Part shown: piece after piece, positions 19,033 to 27,431 of the stretch
How the letters are laid out: the number at the start of each line of letters is the position of its first letter
Position numbering within the stretch: position 1 is the stretch's first letter
Source: Butyrivibrio fibrisolvens
GTDB lineage: Bacteria; Bacillota; Clostridia; Lachnospirales; Lachnospiraceae
DNA length: 64,000 bases
Direction of reading: 5' to 3'
Assembly (NCBI RefSeq): GCF_037113525.1
Contig: NZ_CP146963.1
Location: 2,976,001 to 3,040,000, forward strand
The notes under the pieces: model-generated
What the model saw: only the letters and a program-made list of their open reading frames with translations
The model's database searches: none
Told to the model about the DNA's origin: nothing
Translations under genes and position numbers: made by a program

Positions 19033-19158
19033 TATTCACCTCTTAAGAAAACCTAAAATGTGATATCTTGCTTAAATATATCGGCATAAATTGTATAAAA
19101 CTCAATAGTTTTAATTAAATTTCGATGAAATACCCCAAATTATAATGATTTATATAAA

Positions 19159-19195
19159 AAAAGTATACACTAAATATGCTTTAGTGTATACTTTT
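19159..19195 (-). terminator. Intrinsic terminator after the small membrane protein gene
   Basis: A perfect 16-bp stem (AAAAGTATACACTAAA and its complement) with a 5-nt loop. On the minus strand it is followed by seven T residues. It separates the LexA/small-protein transcript from the EAL gene. Confidence 0.85.
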
Positions 19196-19222
19196 GGACT
19201 TTATATCGATATGTTCCTGCTG

Positions 19223-19438
19223 TTAGTAATTCACATCCCCGGCAACGTATATGCCCTGATTTGCATAATAGTCATTGAGACTATCCCTGCACGTTTCGAT
19301 GCCGCTGTTAATATGGTGAATTCCTATAGATGCAACAAAAAGATTGCGGATCGTGAATATCAGAAGTGTTACTGTAAGGATCATGATTATACGCATTACA
19401 AGTCTGTAGGTTCTTCTTGGTATAAGTACATTTCTCAT
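19223..19438 (-). CDS. Small single-pass membrane protein next to LexA
   Basis: A 71-residue protein with one membrane helix (about residues 12-35) after a basic N-terminus. GAGGGG lies about 9 nt before ATG. It is 66 nt downstream of lexA on the same strand and ends just before a good terminator, so the two probably share a transcript. In other Firmicutes lexA often neighbours an SOS-induced membrane-bound division inhibitor (YneA type). This protein has the membrane anchor but no LysM domain, so the analogy is only positional. Confidence 0.6.
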   Translation of the reverse strand: MRNVLIPRRTYRLVMRIIMILTVTLLIFTIRNLFVASIGIHHINSGIETCRDSLNDYYANQGIYVAGDVNY

Positions 19439-19504
19439 AATCTAATACCCCTCTTTTGGGAGATCTTATTGCCATCTGCAACAAGATCCAGGCAAACATA
19501 TGTT

Positions 19505-20119
19505 TCAGGAAAATCTTTTTATCACTGAAGAAAGGACACCTTGAATGATGATCTTATCGGGTATTATGTCGTCGTATCCTCTCTGAGTATTCTCAGGATG
19601 TAGTACCAGTCTTTTAAGACCGGCATCATATTTAAGTCTCTTAAGAGTATTCTCTCCATCTTCATTAAGTGCTACTACTATGTCTCCCTGTCTTGCGGTC
19701 TCCGTCTTCCTGATAACAAGGAGGTCACCGGAATCTATGCCGGCATCTTCCATCGAATCTCCAACAGCGTGAAGTATGAATAGTTCTCCGCTTCCAAAAA
19801 GTGCTGTCGGAAGCTGTACGTAGCTATCTATGTCACTGCTCTCAGTCTCAGGTGCTCCGCACATGATACCGTCCTGCATAAGGGGAGCTGCGGTCATATT
19901 CTCATCCATCTTCATGGTTGAGTCTGTGCTGATACGACCTTCACTATAATCAAGCATTCCCTCTTTGTTCATGGCAACCAGGTATCTGTAGGCCGTGCTC
20001 TTATCTATCGAAAGTCCTCTTCCAATTTCTGCAGTGGAAGGATCACGCATATTGTCTTTATGGAATTTTATGATGAATTCTTTGATCTTCTCTTTTAGTT
20101 CAGGACTCTTGGATCTCAT
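19505..20119 (-). CDS. lexA: LexA-type SOS repressor
   Basis: A 204-residue repressor. Residues 1-65 form a winged helix-turn-helix whose recognition region (SIDKSTAYRYL) differs from classical LexA. Residues 75-204 are an S24 protease domain with a Cys-Gly cleavage site (residues 87-88), catalytic Ser122 in GDSMEDAG, and catalytic Lys160 in ENTLKRL. It should autocleave when RecA is activated. A strong promoter with a 31-bp palindrome next to its -10 box lies 70 nt upstream, indicating autoregulation. The diverged DNA-binding domain fits an operator unlike the standard Gram-positive SOS box. Confidence 0.85.
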   Translation of the reverse strand: MRSKSPELKEKIKEFIIKFHKDNMRDPSTAEIGRGLSIDKSTAYRYLVAMNKEGMLDYSEGRISTDSTMKMDENMTAAPLMQDGIMCGAPETESSDIDSYVQLPTALFGSGELFILHAVGDSMEDAGIDSGDLLVIRKTETARQGDIVVALNEDGENTLKRLKYDAGLKRLVLHPENTQRGYDDIIPDKIIIQGVLSSVIKRFS

Positions 20120-20188
20120 ATCCTTGTCTCCTGTATTCGAGTAATATTGGCGGCTTCCTGCGCTTTTGATGTCAGGTCATTTTTAAAA

Positions 20189-20219
20189 TTCTATCTGCAA
20201 CGACCCGTTGCTGATAGAA
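20189..20219. promoter_or_regulatory. Candidate LexA operator palindrome
   Basis: Two 14-bp arms, TTCTATCTGCAACG and CGTTGCTGATAGAA, flank ACC; 13 of 14 positions are complementary. It starts 2 bp after the -10 box of the lexA promoter, so a bound repressor would block initiation. It may also affect the divergent MATE gene 190 bp away. Confidence 0.7.
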
Positions 20220-20221
20220 TA

Positions 20222-20249
20222 ATAATAACATATTTCCTTATAATGTCAA
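20222..20249 (-). promoter_or_regulatory. lexA promoter
   Basis: On the minus strand, TTGACA (20249-20244), a 16-nt spacer and TATTAT (20227-20222). The -35 box is perfect. Confidence 0.75.
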
Positions 20250-20409
20250 CATTTTCTTTTAGTATTGAGTTAATATGGGACAACACGTATAATGGTTCTT
20301 GCTTAAGTTTCCGAAAGGATTACAGTATTGAATCATAGATTAAGTACTAAGCATGTAGTGACCCGCATACTCCTTTCGATCACATCACAGAAAACATAGG
20401 GGTTTTAAA

Positions 20410-21831
20410 ATGAATAACACAATGCAGAATCAAAAAGATAATTCCAGATCACTGATCGCACCGGCTTCTTTTTACCTCCATGTAATGGCTATCGCCCTTC
20501 CGATCATGATCCAGAACGGAATCACCAACGTTGTCGGTATGCTTGATAACCTTATGGTTGGTCAGCTCAATACTGAAGCCATGTCAGGAGTTTCCATCGT
20601 CAACCAGCTCCTGTTCGTATTTTATCTGTGTATTTTTGGCGGACTTGCCGGAATCGGAATTTTCAGCGCCCAGTTCTGGGGCAAAAAAGATTTTAAGGGA
20701 ATGCAGTATACAGTTCGTGCCAAGATGATACTTGCACTTCTACTTACTGCAGTAGGACTCTTCGTTTTATATGTGTTCAGATCTGAACTTATCGGAATGT
20801 TCCTTCACGAAGGCGGAGATACAGGCGATCTGGAACTTACAATGAAGTTTGCCATATCTTATCTTTTTGTTATGTATATAGGCCTTCTTCCAATGGCTAT
20901 CACTAACGTATATGCATCAACTTTAAGAGAGACCGGTCAGACTGTTCTTCCTATGTGCGCCGGTATCATAGCTGTATTTGTAAATCTTATCGGCAACTAT
21001 ATCCTTATTTATGGTAAATTCGGAGCACCGGCACTTGGCGTTACAGGTGCTGCTCTTGCTACAGTCATTTCAAGATTTGTCGAGATGTTCATAGTAGTTA
21101 CCTGGACTCATACGAATCCTGATAAGAACCCTTATATCAAGGGATGCTACAAGAGCATACATATCCCGAGAGACCTTGTTTTCAATTTCATCAAAAAAGG
21201 AGCGCCTCTTCTTGCCAACGAAGCGCTCTGGTCCATGGGTATGACAATGCTGGTTCAGTGCTACTCTGTAAGAGGTCTTGAATCCATAGCAGCATTTAAC
21301 ATCAACAATTCTCTTTCCAATGTTTTTAATATAGTTTTTATAGCAATGGGAAGTGCTACATCGATACTCCTTGGTCAGGAGCTGGGTGCAGGAAGACTCT
21401 CTGGTGCAAAGCTTTATGCCCTGCGACTTACTCTTTTTTCAGTAATACTTAGTTCCATATCAGGATTGATGCTCTTTATAATAGCACCGGTATTCCCTGA
21501 TCTTTACAACACTAGTGATCAGATCAAGCACATAGCCCTTGGACTTTTACGAGTTAATTCAATATGCATGCCACTTTATGCATTTACCAACTCAGCGTAC
21601 TTTACTATCAGATCCGGTGGAAAGACCTTTATCACTTTCCTTTTTGACAGCTGCTTTTGCTGGATAGTGTCTTTCCCGGTTGCATTTGTACTTTCAAGAT
21701 ACACAAACCTTCCACTTGTATGGATGTTCCTTACAGTTCAGTCCATGGATCTTATCAAATCCGTGATAGGCTTTATAATCGTTATTCGCGGCAAGTGGAT
21801 ACACGACCTGACGTCCTACGCAGGCAGTTAA
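20410..21831 (+). CDS. MATE family multidrug/Na+ exporter
   Basis: A 473-residue, 12-helix membrane protein of the MATE superfamily (NorM/DinF-like). The signature region ALPIMIQNGITNVVGMLDNL is near residue 30, followed by the VGQL segment, and the second half repeats the fold (from about residue 245). It should export cationic compounds using an ion gradient. The AGGGG site lies 8 nt before ATG. It diverges from lexA with a 290-bp gap that holds the LexA palindrome, so SOS control is possible but unproven. It ends at a bidirectional terminator. Confidence 0.9.
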   Translation: MNNTMQNQKDNSRSLIAPASFYLHVMAIALPIMIQNGITNVVGMLDNLMVGQLNTEAMSGVSIVNQLLFVFYLCIFGGLAGIGIFSAQFWGKKDFKGMQYTVRAKMILALLLTAVGLFVLYVFRSELIGMFLHEGGDTGDLELTMKFAISYLFVMYIGLLPMAITNVYASTLRETGQTVLPMCAGIIAVFVNLIGNYILIYGKFGAPALGVTGAALATVISRFVEMFIVVTWTHTNPDKNPYIKGCYKSIHIPRDLVFNFIKKGAPLLANEALWSMGMTMLVQCYSVRGLESIAAFNINNSLSNVFNIVFIAMGSATSILLGQELGAGRLSGAKLYALRLTLFSVILSSISGLMLFIIAPVFPDLYNTSDQIKHIALGLLRVNSICMPLYAFTNSAYFTIRSGGKTFITFLFDSCFCWIVSFPVAFVLSRYTNLPLVWMFLTVQSMDLIKSVIGFIIVIRGKWIHDLTSYAGS

Positions 21832-21871
21832 AATATTAAACTATAGTACGCATGGATGCATTTCTATGTCT

Positions 21872-21920
21872 AAAAAACGTCCCATACCACCTGATATATG
21901 GTATGAGACGTTTTCTTTTT
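21872..21920. terminator. Bidirectional terminator between MATE and kinase genes
   Basis: Stem AAACGTC-CATACC pairs with GGTATG-GACGTTT. T-rich tracts follow on both strands, serving the convergent MATE and histidine kinase genes. Confidence 0.88.
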
Positions 21921-24327
21921 ATGTGATCCTATTAATCTTCTCTTTAGGAAGAAGCTTTAAGAGCAGATTTTCAAGCTTCCTCGAATCTACAGGCTTTGAC
22001 ATATAAGCCGCAAAGCCTTCGCTAAGATACATCTTCTCTGCGCTTGGCGTTGCATTTGCAGTAAGTGCAACCACCGGCGTAGAATAGCTCATTGCCATAT
22101 AGTTATTCTTGAGAAGGTGGAGAGTCTGTATTCCATCAGGCTCCGGCATCATATGATCCATGAAAATAACATCATACTTATTAGTCCGTGCCTTTTCATA
22201 AGCTTCATCTCCGCCACCTGCAGTATCTATCTGTATCCTGGTCTCTTTTAACAAACCTATGAATACTTCTATGTTCATCCTGTTATCATCAACAACAAGA
22301 ACTCTTGCTTCAGGTGCCTGGAACAGTTCTTTATAAGATACATTCTTCTGAGTGTACTTTCTGATCGCTTCTTCAAGGCCTCCTATAGGCTCTTCATTTA
22401 TAACCTTCTGAGGAATAGTTATGGTGAATTCAGATCCCTTGCCATATTCACTTTCAACTTTGATATCACCTTCCATGGCATCAACCAGTTTTTTGGTGAT
22501 GGACAGACCAAGACCTGTTCCTTCTATATGGCGGTTCTCTTTTTCATCAACTCTGTTATAAGAACTAAAGATCTCTCCGATATCCTCAGGCTTAATTCCG
22601 ATTCCGGTATCTCTTACTGTGATGCGCAGATAAAATACTCCGTTCACATACTCTTTATCTGCAATAAAAGTTACTGTCCCCCTGCTTGTATACTTAACTG
22701 CATTAGTAAGAATGTTGGTGATTATCTGCATCATCCTTACTGGATCACCATACAAAACAGAAGGAAGTTCAGGGCTTACATTAGTCACAAATTCAAGTCC
22801 GTCCTGTCTTGCTCTGGAAACAAGCAGGGTTACGCAGTCTACAAGAAGAGGTGCCAGATTGTATTCCCTGATCTCAAGATCGATCTTTTCTTTTTCTGAC
22901 TTCTCAACATCAAGCATGTCATTTATAAGTGACATGAGCATTCTTACAGCATTTCTTATACTGCCGGCATATGACTTGATATCGTTATTTTCTGTCTCCC
23001 TTTCGATAAGCTCAGCCATTCCGGATATGGTATTAACAGGAGTTCTTATCCTGTGCGACATAAGTGACAGAAACTCTGTCTTTCTTTCACCTGCTGCCTC
23101 TGCGATTATCTTCTGGCTATGAGTCTTGACCATGCCAAGAACAGCTTCGGCAACAGCCGAAACTAGAAGGACAAGCATTCCAAGAACATAGACCAGTGAT
23201 GATACTGCTTTTATGTCTGAATACAGTCTTATAAGCTCGCATACCATTATCGCCATGAATATGATAAGACCTATCGATACCGCTTTATAATCTTTGGTCC
23301 TGCGACTTACCAGATCAACGATCGACACTATAAGAACCAGCATCAGTGCCGAAAGGATCATGGCAAATGTAAATCGCAGCGTCCCTGCAAAATAAGCAAT
23401 GTTGCAATAATGGAGAATCGAAGCAACAACTGCATAAACGATACATATTCCAATCGTAATTCTGTAAATGAATTTGTATCTTCCTGAATGAAGACAGTCA
23501 GCAAAAAGCAGGAACGGAACAGGTGCAAATACCAGGATCTGGCATGCACACTCGAAAAGCCCTTTAAGGTCTGCTGTTTCGTACTGCATAAAGGTATTAC
23601 TTGTAGGCGTGGAACCAAGTCGCCAGATACAGATACACAATATTCCAAGAGCAAGATACAAAACTGTAGATGGTCTCTTTGTGGCAAACACAAAATACGA
23701 TGAAATGATAATAGTGATTATGGATACTGATCCCAAAACCAGTGTTATCATGGAAGCGCTCATGGTGTTATAAGCATAATATCCCCATATTCCGCCCTGA
23801 GATCCTATAAGAACTTCACCAAGCCATCCTTTGAACATTGACTCGGATTCAACTTCTATCCTAACTATCTTGCCTCCGTCATTTACATAGAGCTTTGCAA
23901 AAACATGAGCCGAAGGACTTGTTCTTGAACCATATCCCGACTCTCCGGGGCGCAGTGAGTACAAGGCTCTTAGCTCTTCACCAATATAGATCCTGACTAT
24001 TGCCGTATAACCTGTAATTGCAATCCATGAACCTTCTTTGATCCCAATAGGAAGCTTATTATAGATAGTGATCCTTCCATCTTCCGTATCTACCCTTGTT
24101 GGAAAAGACTCAAGATCAGCTACTGTTCCATCTTCATAGATCTGTTTCCAGCCATCATCAAAAATCTCATACTCGTATTCATCTTCACCAAAGTCATTAA
24201 ATCTGCTTTTCTGACCAAACCCAAGCATGATAAATACAGATACGACAGCTATCAGGCATCCTATCATGATAATCTGATAAATATTCGGTTTTTTTACGGG
24301 TTTACAATTCGGACTAAACATCTTCAA
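21919..24327 (-). CDS. Hybrid sensor histidine kinase with receiver domain
   Basis: 802 residues. One N-terminal helix (about 15-35), an extracellular beta-rich domain (about 45-185), a seven-helix membrane region (about 190-395), HisKA with H-box SHRIRTPVN (phosphoacceptor His near 422), HATPase_c with N-box NILTNAVKYT and DTGIGI and GTGLGL glycine boxes, then a receiver domain with Asp near 723 in FMDHMMP and a conserved KP. The layout resembles 7TM-DISM-type sensors. The gene overlaps the preceding kinase by 4 bp (ATGA), so the two are coupled and may form one phosphorelay. It has no HPt domain, while its partner does. Confidence 0.92.
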   Translation of the reverse strand: MKMFSPNCKPVKKPNIYQIIMIGCLIAVVSVFIMLGFGQKSRFNDFGEDEYEYEIFDDGWKQIYEDGTVADLESFPTRVDTEDGRITIYNKLPIGIKEGSWIAITGYTAIVRIYIGEELRALYSLRPGESGYGSRTSPSAHVFAKLYVNDGGKIVRIEVESESMFKGWLGEVLIGSQGGIWGYYAYNTMSASMITLVLGSVSIITIIISSYFVFATKRPSTVLYLALGILCICIWRLGSTPTSNTFMQYETADLKGLFECACQILVFAPVPFLLFADCLHSGRYKFIYRITIGICIVYAVVASILHYCNIAYFAGTLRFTFAMILSALMLVLIVSIVDLVSRRTKDYKAVSIGLIIFMAIMVCELIRLYSDIKAVSSLVYVLGMLVLLVSAVAEAVLGMVKTHSQKIIAEAAGERKTEFLSLMSHRIRTPVNTISGMAELIERETENNDIKSYAGSIRNAVRMLMSLINDMLDVEKSEKEKIDLEIREYNLAPLLVDCVTLLVSRARQDGLEFVTNVSPELPSVLYGDPVRMMQIITNILTNAVKYTSRGTVTFIADKEYVNGVFYLRITVRDTGIGIKPEDIGEIFSSYNRVDEKENRHIEGTGLGLSITKKLVDAMEGDIKVESEYGKGSEFTITIPQKVINEEPIGGLEEAIRKYTQKNVSYKELFQAPEARVLVVDDNRMNIEVFIGLLKETRIQIDTAGGGDEAYEKARTNKYDVIFMDHMMPEPDGIQTLHLLKNNYMAMSYSTPVVALTANATPSAEKMYLSEGFAAYMSKPVDSRKLENLLLKLLPKEKINRIT

Positions 24328-27300
24328 ACCTCAATATTATCACTGATCGCTTCTATGATCTTTGAACTATCTGCTGCTGCAAGTCCTTTTTTAATAAGCT
24401 TTATGCGCTTTTTGTCTGCATCAGGAAGCTTATATCCTGATAATTCACCAAGAATTCCCTCAATGCTGTCATAATCAAGACTCTTAGCACACTCTTCAAT
24501 TGCTGAATATGCATCTGAAAGCTCTTCGCTTGTTATTAGTGGCAGGTCTTCATCAATACTTGCAGAATCCTCATCTTCTTCAAAGAATTCTCTAACCTTT
24601 CCAAATGCATCCTTATACTCTTCAAGAAGTCCCGGAACCTTATCAAAGAATTCTTCCTCTTTGCCCTCGTCGCCGCACTGCTCAAGATATGCTGCGTGAT
24701 CTGAAAGTTCCTGCATACCTATGACTCTTGCATTTGATTTAAGGGCATGAACCTTTATAACTCCATTATGAAGATCCCTGTCATCGATGATCCTTTGAAG
24801 TGTACTGATATTATCTTCTGCTGTATCTGCAAACGTCTTAACTGCATTTATAAACAGTTCTTTACTTCCACAATTCTTTATTCCATTATCAGTATTAATT
24901 CCTTCTATCTGTTTTATCTGTCTAAACAAAGAGCCGTACTGGCTTTCATCCTCGCCTGCGTCTTCCTCAGGAATTTCTGCTGCTCTGTCTTCAAAATAAG
25001 TCCACAGCATTCTTTCCAGGTCGAAAGTCTTAACAGGTTTTGAAAGATAATTGTCAAAGCCCATGCTCTGATATTCTTTTTTTGCACCTTCATATTCATT
25101 AGCTGTTAGGGCTATGATGATAACCTTTTTCTTTGCCTTATCATAATGCTTTCGTATCATACGCATGGCCTTTTCGCCGCTCATGACGGGCATTCTGTGA
25201 TCCATGAATATGATGTCGAAATCCTCTTTTTTAGAGATCTCTATAGCTTCTTCACCGGAGATTGAGGTTGTGATATCTGCTCCTGTTCTCTTTAAAAGGC
25301 CCTCTATTACAGAAAGGTTCATGGTGGAATCATCAACGCACAAAACTTTCAGATTATCAGAATAATATCTTCCTTTTTCATTAAGGATGCTAAGATCCGG
25401 TTCAACAGGCTTTGTTTTCCAGCTTGCAATTTCTTTTTCATTAGCAAGTTTCTGGATCAGGTCAAAAGAAAATTCAGAGCCTTTTCCAACTCTTGATCTA
25501 ACATTGAGTTTACTTCCAACAAGCTCAAGAAGTCTGTTGATAACAACCAGGGTCATTCCGCCCTGACCGTCTTTTTCTCCTGTATTTTCAAATGGATCGA
25601 AAAGTTTTCCAATGTCAGAAGGGCTTATTCCAACACCCGTATCCGTAACTACTATTGAGAACATAACAAGTTCATGCCCTGTATCATCAGTCCGGCCCAG
25701 ATTTTCAATATAGGCGCCAAGTGTAACTTTTCCCTTTTCCGTATAAGTTATGGCATTATTAAGGATTTCTCCAATCATCTTGCAGATCTTTTCATTATCA
25801 CCTATAAGGAGCCTTCCCTCGATACCATGCTGCTTAAGTTCCATGGTAAGATCCTTTTTTTCCGCCATGGGTTCGAAGATCTTATACAAAGATGTGATGG
25901 CTATCTCTGCATCATAGGTTTCTTCTATAACGTTGACCTTACCTGATTCAAGTCTTGAATAGTCAAGGATCTCATTGATGAGTCTAAGAAGTGCCTTACC
26001 ATAATCTCTTATCTTCCTGGCATATGTTGTTATTGTGTCTTCTTTGGATTCTCGCAGTATAAGTTCATCCATTCCAAGGATGGAATTAACGGGTGTTCTG
26101 ATCTCGTGTGACATGCTGGCAATAAACTGCGACTTGGCAGAGGACACCTCTTCTGCAACTATTCTGTCTCTTCTATCGAGAACATATGACATGATCATGT
26201 CTACAACTGCACAGACCATGATCAGGATCATTCCGAAATTTACTATTGGAGTTGCCGGCTGATCCGGATTGATCACATAAAAAATTCCCGCGATCATACT
26301 TGAAAAGGCAAACGCAATATATCCAAAGCATGTAATGCGATTTTCCGTTAATCGTCCTTTAAATATATCTATGAAAATAGTAATGATCATATATATGGTG
26401 GATGTTACTGATATGCCGACAAGATACGGCATGCTGGATGGAAAGGTAATAACCCCTTCGTCATTGAACCAGGTGGTAAAAAAAGATCCTGCTCCGACGA
26501 TAATTGCAAATAAAAGATTGGATCTGTGATATCTCTTGTTTTGAATACAGTCAAGACTATATAGAAATGGTATTGGAATCATGGAAAAGAGCATATATCC
26601 GGCTTCAGATGCCACGCTGATATTAAAGAAAACAAGCTGTCTTAAATGGGATATCAGTACTTCCCATGAAGAAAACAATAATACACCCACTCCAAGGAAT
26701 ACGTATCTTCGTCCGTTCTTATTATAGATACTAACGATAACAAGCACGCCCAAACCGGCAATAGCTATGATCATAACGATAATGGGAAGCACAAAACCGG
26801 AATAATCCTTTATGGCATAGTAATACCATATTCCCATCTGATTGCCTACAACCACTTCATTGATGGTATATGAATATATCTCATTATCAGAAGCACCAAC
26901 GATCCTTACAGGCTTTCCCCGGTCTTCATTACTAAGCTGGACAAAAAGATAGAAGCTCGGTACAGAAGGCCTTCCATACTCTTCAAAGGTTCGATAATAA
27001 CTCTTTCTTAGCTCTCCATTAATATAGACATACATATTCTGGCGGGTACTTCTTACGGACAGCCAGGAATGTTCATTTATTGTGAAAGGGAGTGTTCTTT
27101 CGATCGTGTACTGTTTTCTGCCGGTCTGTGAAGCTTTACCCGGAACTTCAACAGGAATCCTTTCTCCATTACCAAGGATCTCTTCCCAGCCTTCAGACAG
27201 CACACTATAATAAAGCTCTTTTTTTACGTACTCACTGGCACGAAGGAAATTCCCTGAAAAGAGCTTTATTACTACAAATAGTAGCAGTAGATAGCATAAA

Positions 27301-27365
27301 ATTAGTTCAAACTTGGTTTTAGCCTCTCGTATCATATCGAGAAATATATCGGCTAAAACAGGCAA
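24324..27365 (-). CDS. Hybrid histidine kinase with receiver and HPt domains
   Basis: 1013 residues from a TTG start (AAGG 4 nt upstream); an ATG at residue 11 is an alternative. It shares the layout of its downstream neighbour: N-terminal helix, extracellular domain, seven helices, HisKA (SHEIRTPVN, His near 418), and an ATPase domain with N-box NNAITYT and G1 DTGVGI. The G2 box is degenerate (GQGGMTLVV). A receiver follows with Asp near 721 (FMDHRMP), then an HPt domain with His near 871 (KVHALKSNARVIG). It could pass phosphate from either kinase to an unlinked regulator. The degenerate G2 box raises the possibility of weak kinase activity and reliance on the partner. Confidence 0.92.
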   Translation of the reverse strand: MPVLADIFLDMIREAKTKFELILCYLLLLFVVIKLFSGNFLRASEYVKKELYYSVLSEGWEEILGNGERIPVEVPGKASQTGRKQYTIERTLPFTINEHSWLSVRSTRQNMYVYINGELRKSYYRTFEEYGRPSVPSFYLFVQLSNEDRGKPVRIVGASDNEIYSYTINEVVVGNQMGIWYYYAIKDYSGFVLPIIVMIIAIAGLGVLVIVSIYNKNGRRYVFLGVGVLLFSSWEVLISHLRQLVFFNISVASEAGYMLFSMIPIPFLYSLDCIQNKRYHRSNLLFAIIVGAGSFFTTWFNDEGVITFPSSMPYLVGISVTSTIYMIITIFIDIFKGRLTENRITCFGYIAFAFSSMIAGIFYVINPDQPATPIVNFGMILIMVCAVVDMIMSYVLDRRDRIVAEEVSSAKSQFIASMSHEIRTPVNSILGMDELILRESKEDTITTYARKIRDYGKALLRLINEILDYSRLESGKVNVIEETYDAEIAITSLYKIFEPMAEKKDLTMELKQHGIEGRLLIGDNEKICKMIGEILNNAITYTEKGKVTLGAYIENLGRTDDTGHELVMFSIVVTDTGVGISPSDIGKLFDPFENTGEKDGQGGMTLVVINRLLELVGSKLNVRSRVGKGSEFSFDLIQKLANEKEIASWKTKPVEPDLSILNEKGRYYSDNLKVLCVDDSTMNLSVIEGLLKRTGADITTSISGEEAIEISKKEDFDIIFMDHRMPVMSGEKAMRMIRKHYDKAKKKVIIIALTANEYEGAKKEYQSMGFDNYLSKPVKTFDLERMLWTYFEDRAAEIPEEDAGEDESQYGSLFRQIKQIEGINTDNGIKNCGSKELFINAVKTFADTAEDNISTLQRIIDDRDLHNGVIKVHALKSNARVIGMQELSDHAAYLEQCGDEGKEEEFFDKVPGLLEEYKDAFGKVREFFEEDEDSASIDEDLPLITSEELSDAYSAIEECAKSLDYDSIEGILGELSGYKLPDADKKRIKLIKKGLAAADSSKIIEAISDNIEV

Positions 27366-27384
27366 TAACCTTATAATTGGACGT

Positions 27385-27419
27385 AAAAAGAGCCCTGCGA
27401 AACACAGGGCCCTAAAAAA
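27385..27419 (-). terminator. Terminator of the M13 peptidase gene
   Basis: On the minus strand, AGGGCCCTG, a short loop, CAGGGCTCT and then TTTT. It begins 13 nt after the peptidase stop codon. Confidence 0.9.
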
Positions 27420-27431
27420 TTTACCTTATTA

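Noticed and set aside
19145..19528. A 127-codon plus-strand frame.
   Set aside because: It is antisense to the small membrane protein gene and to the end of lexA, and it runs through the terminator stem.
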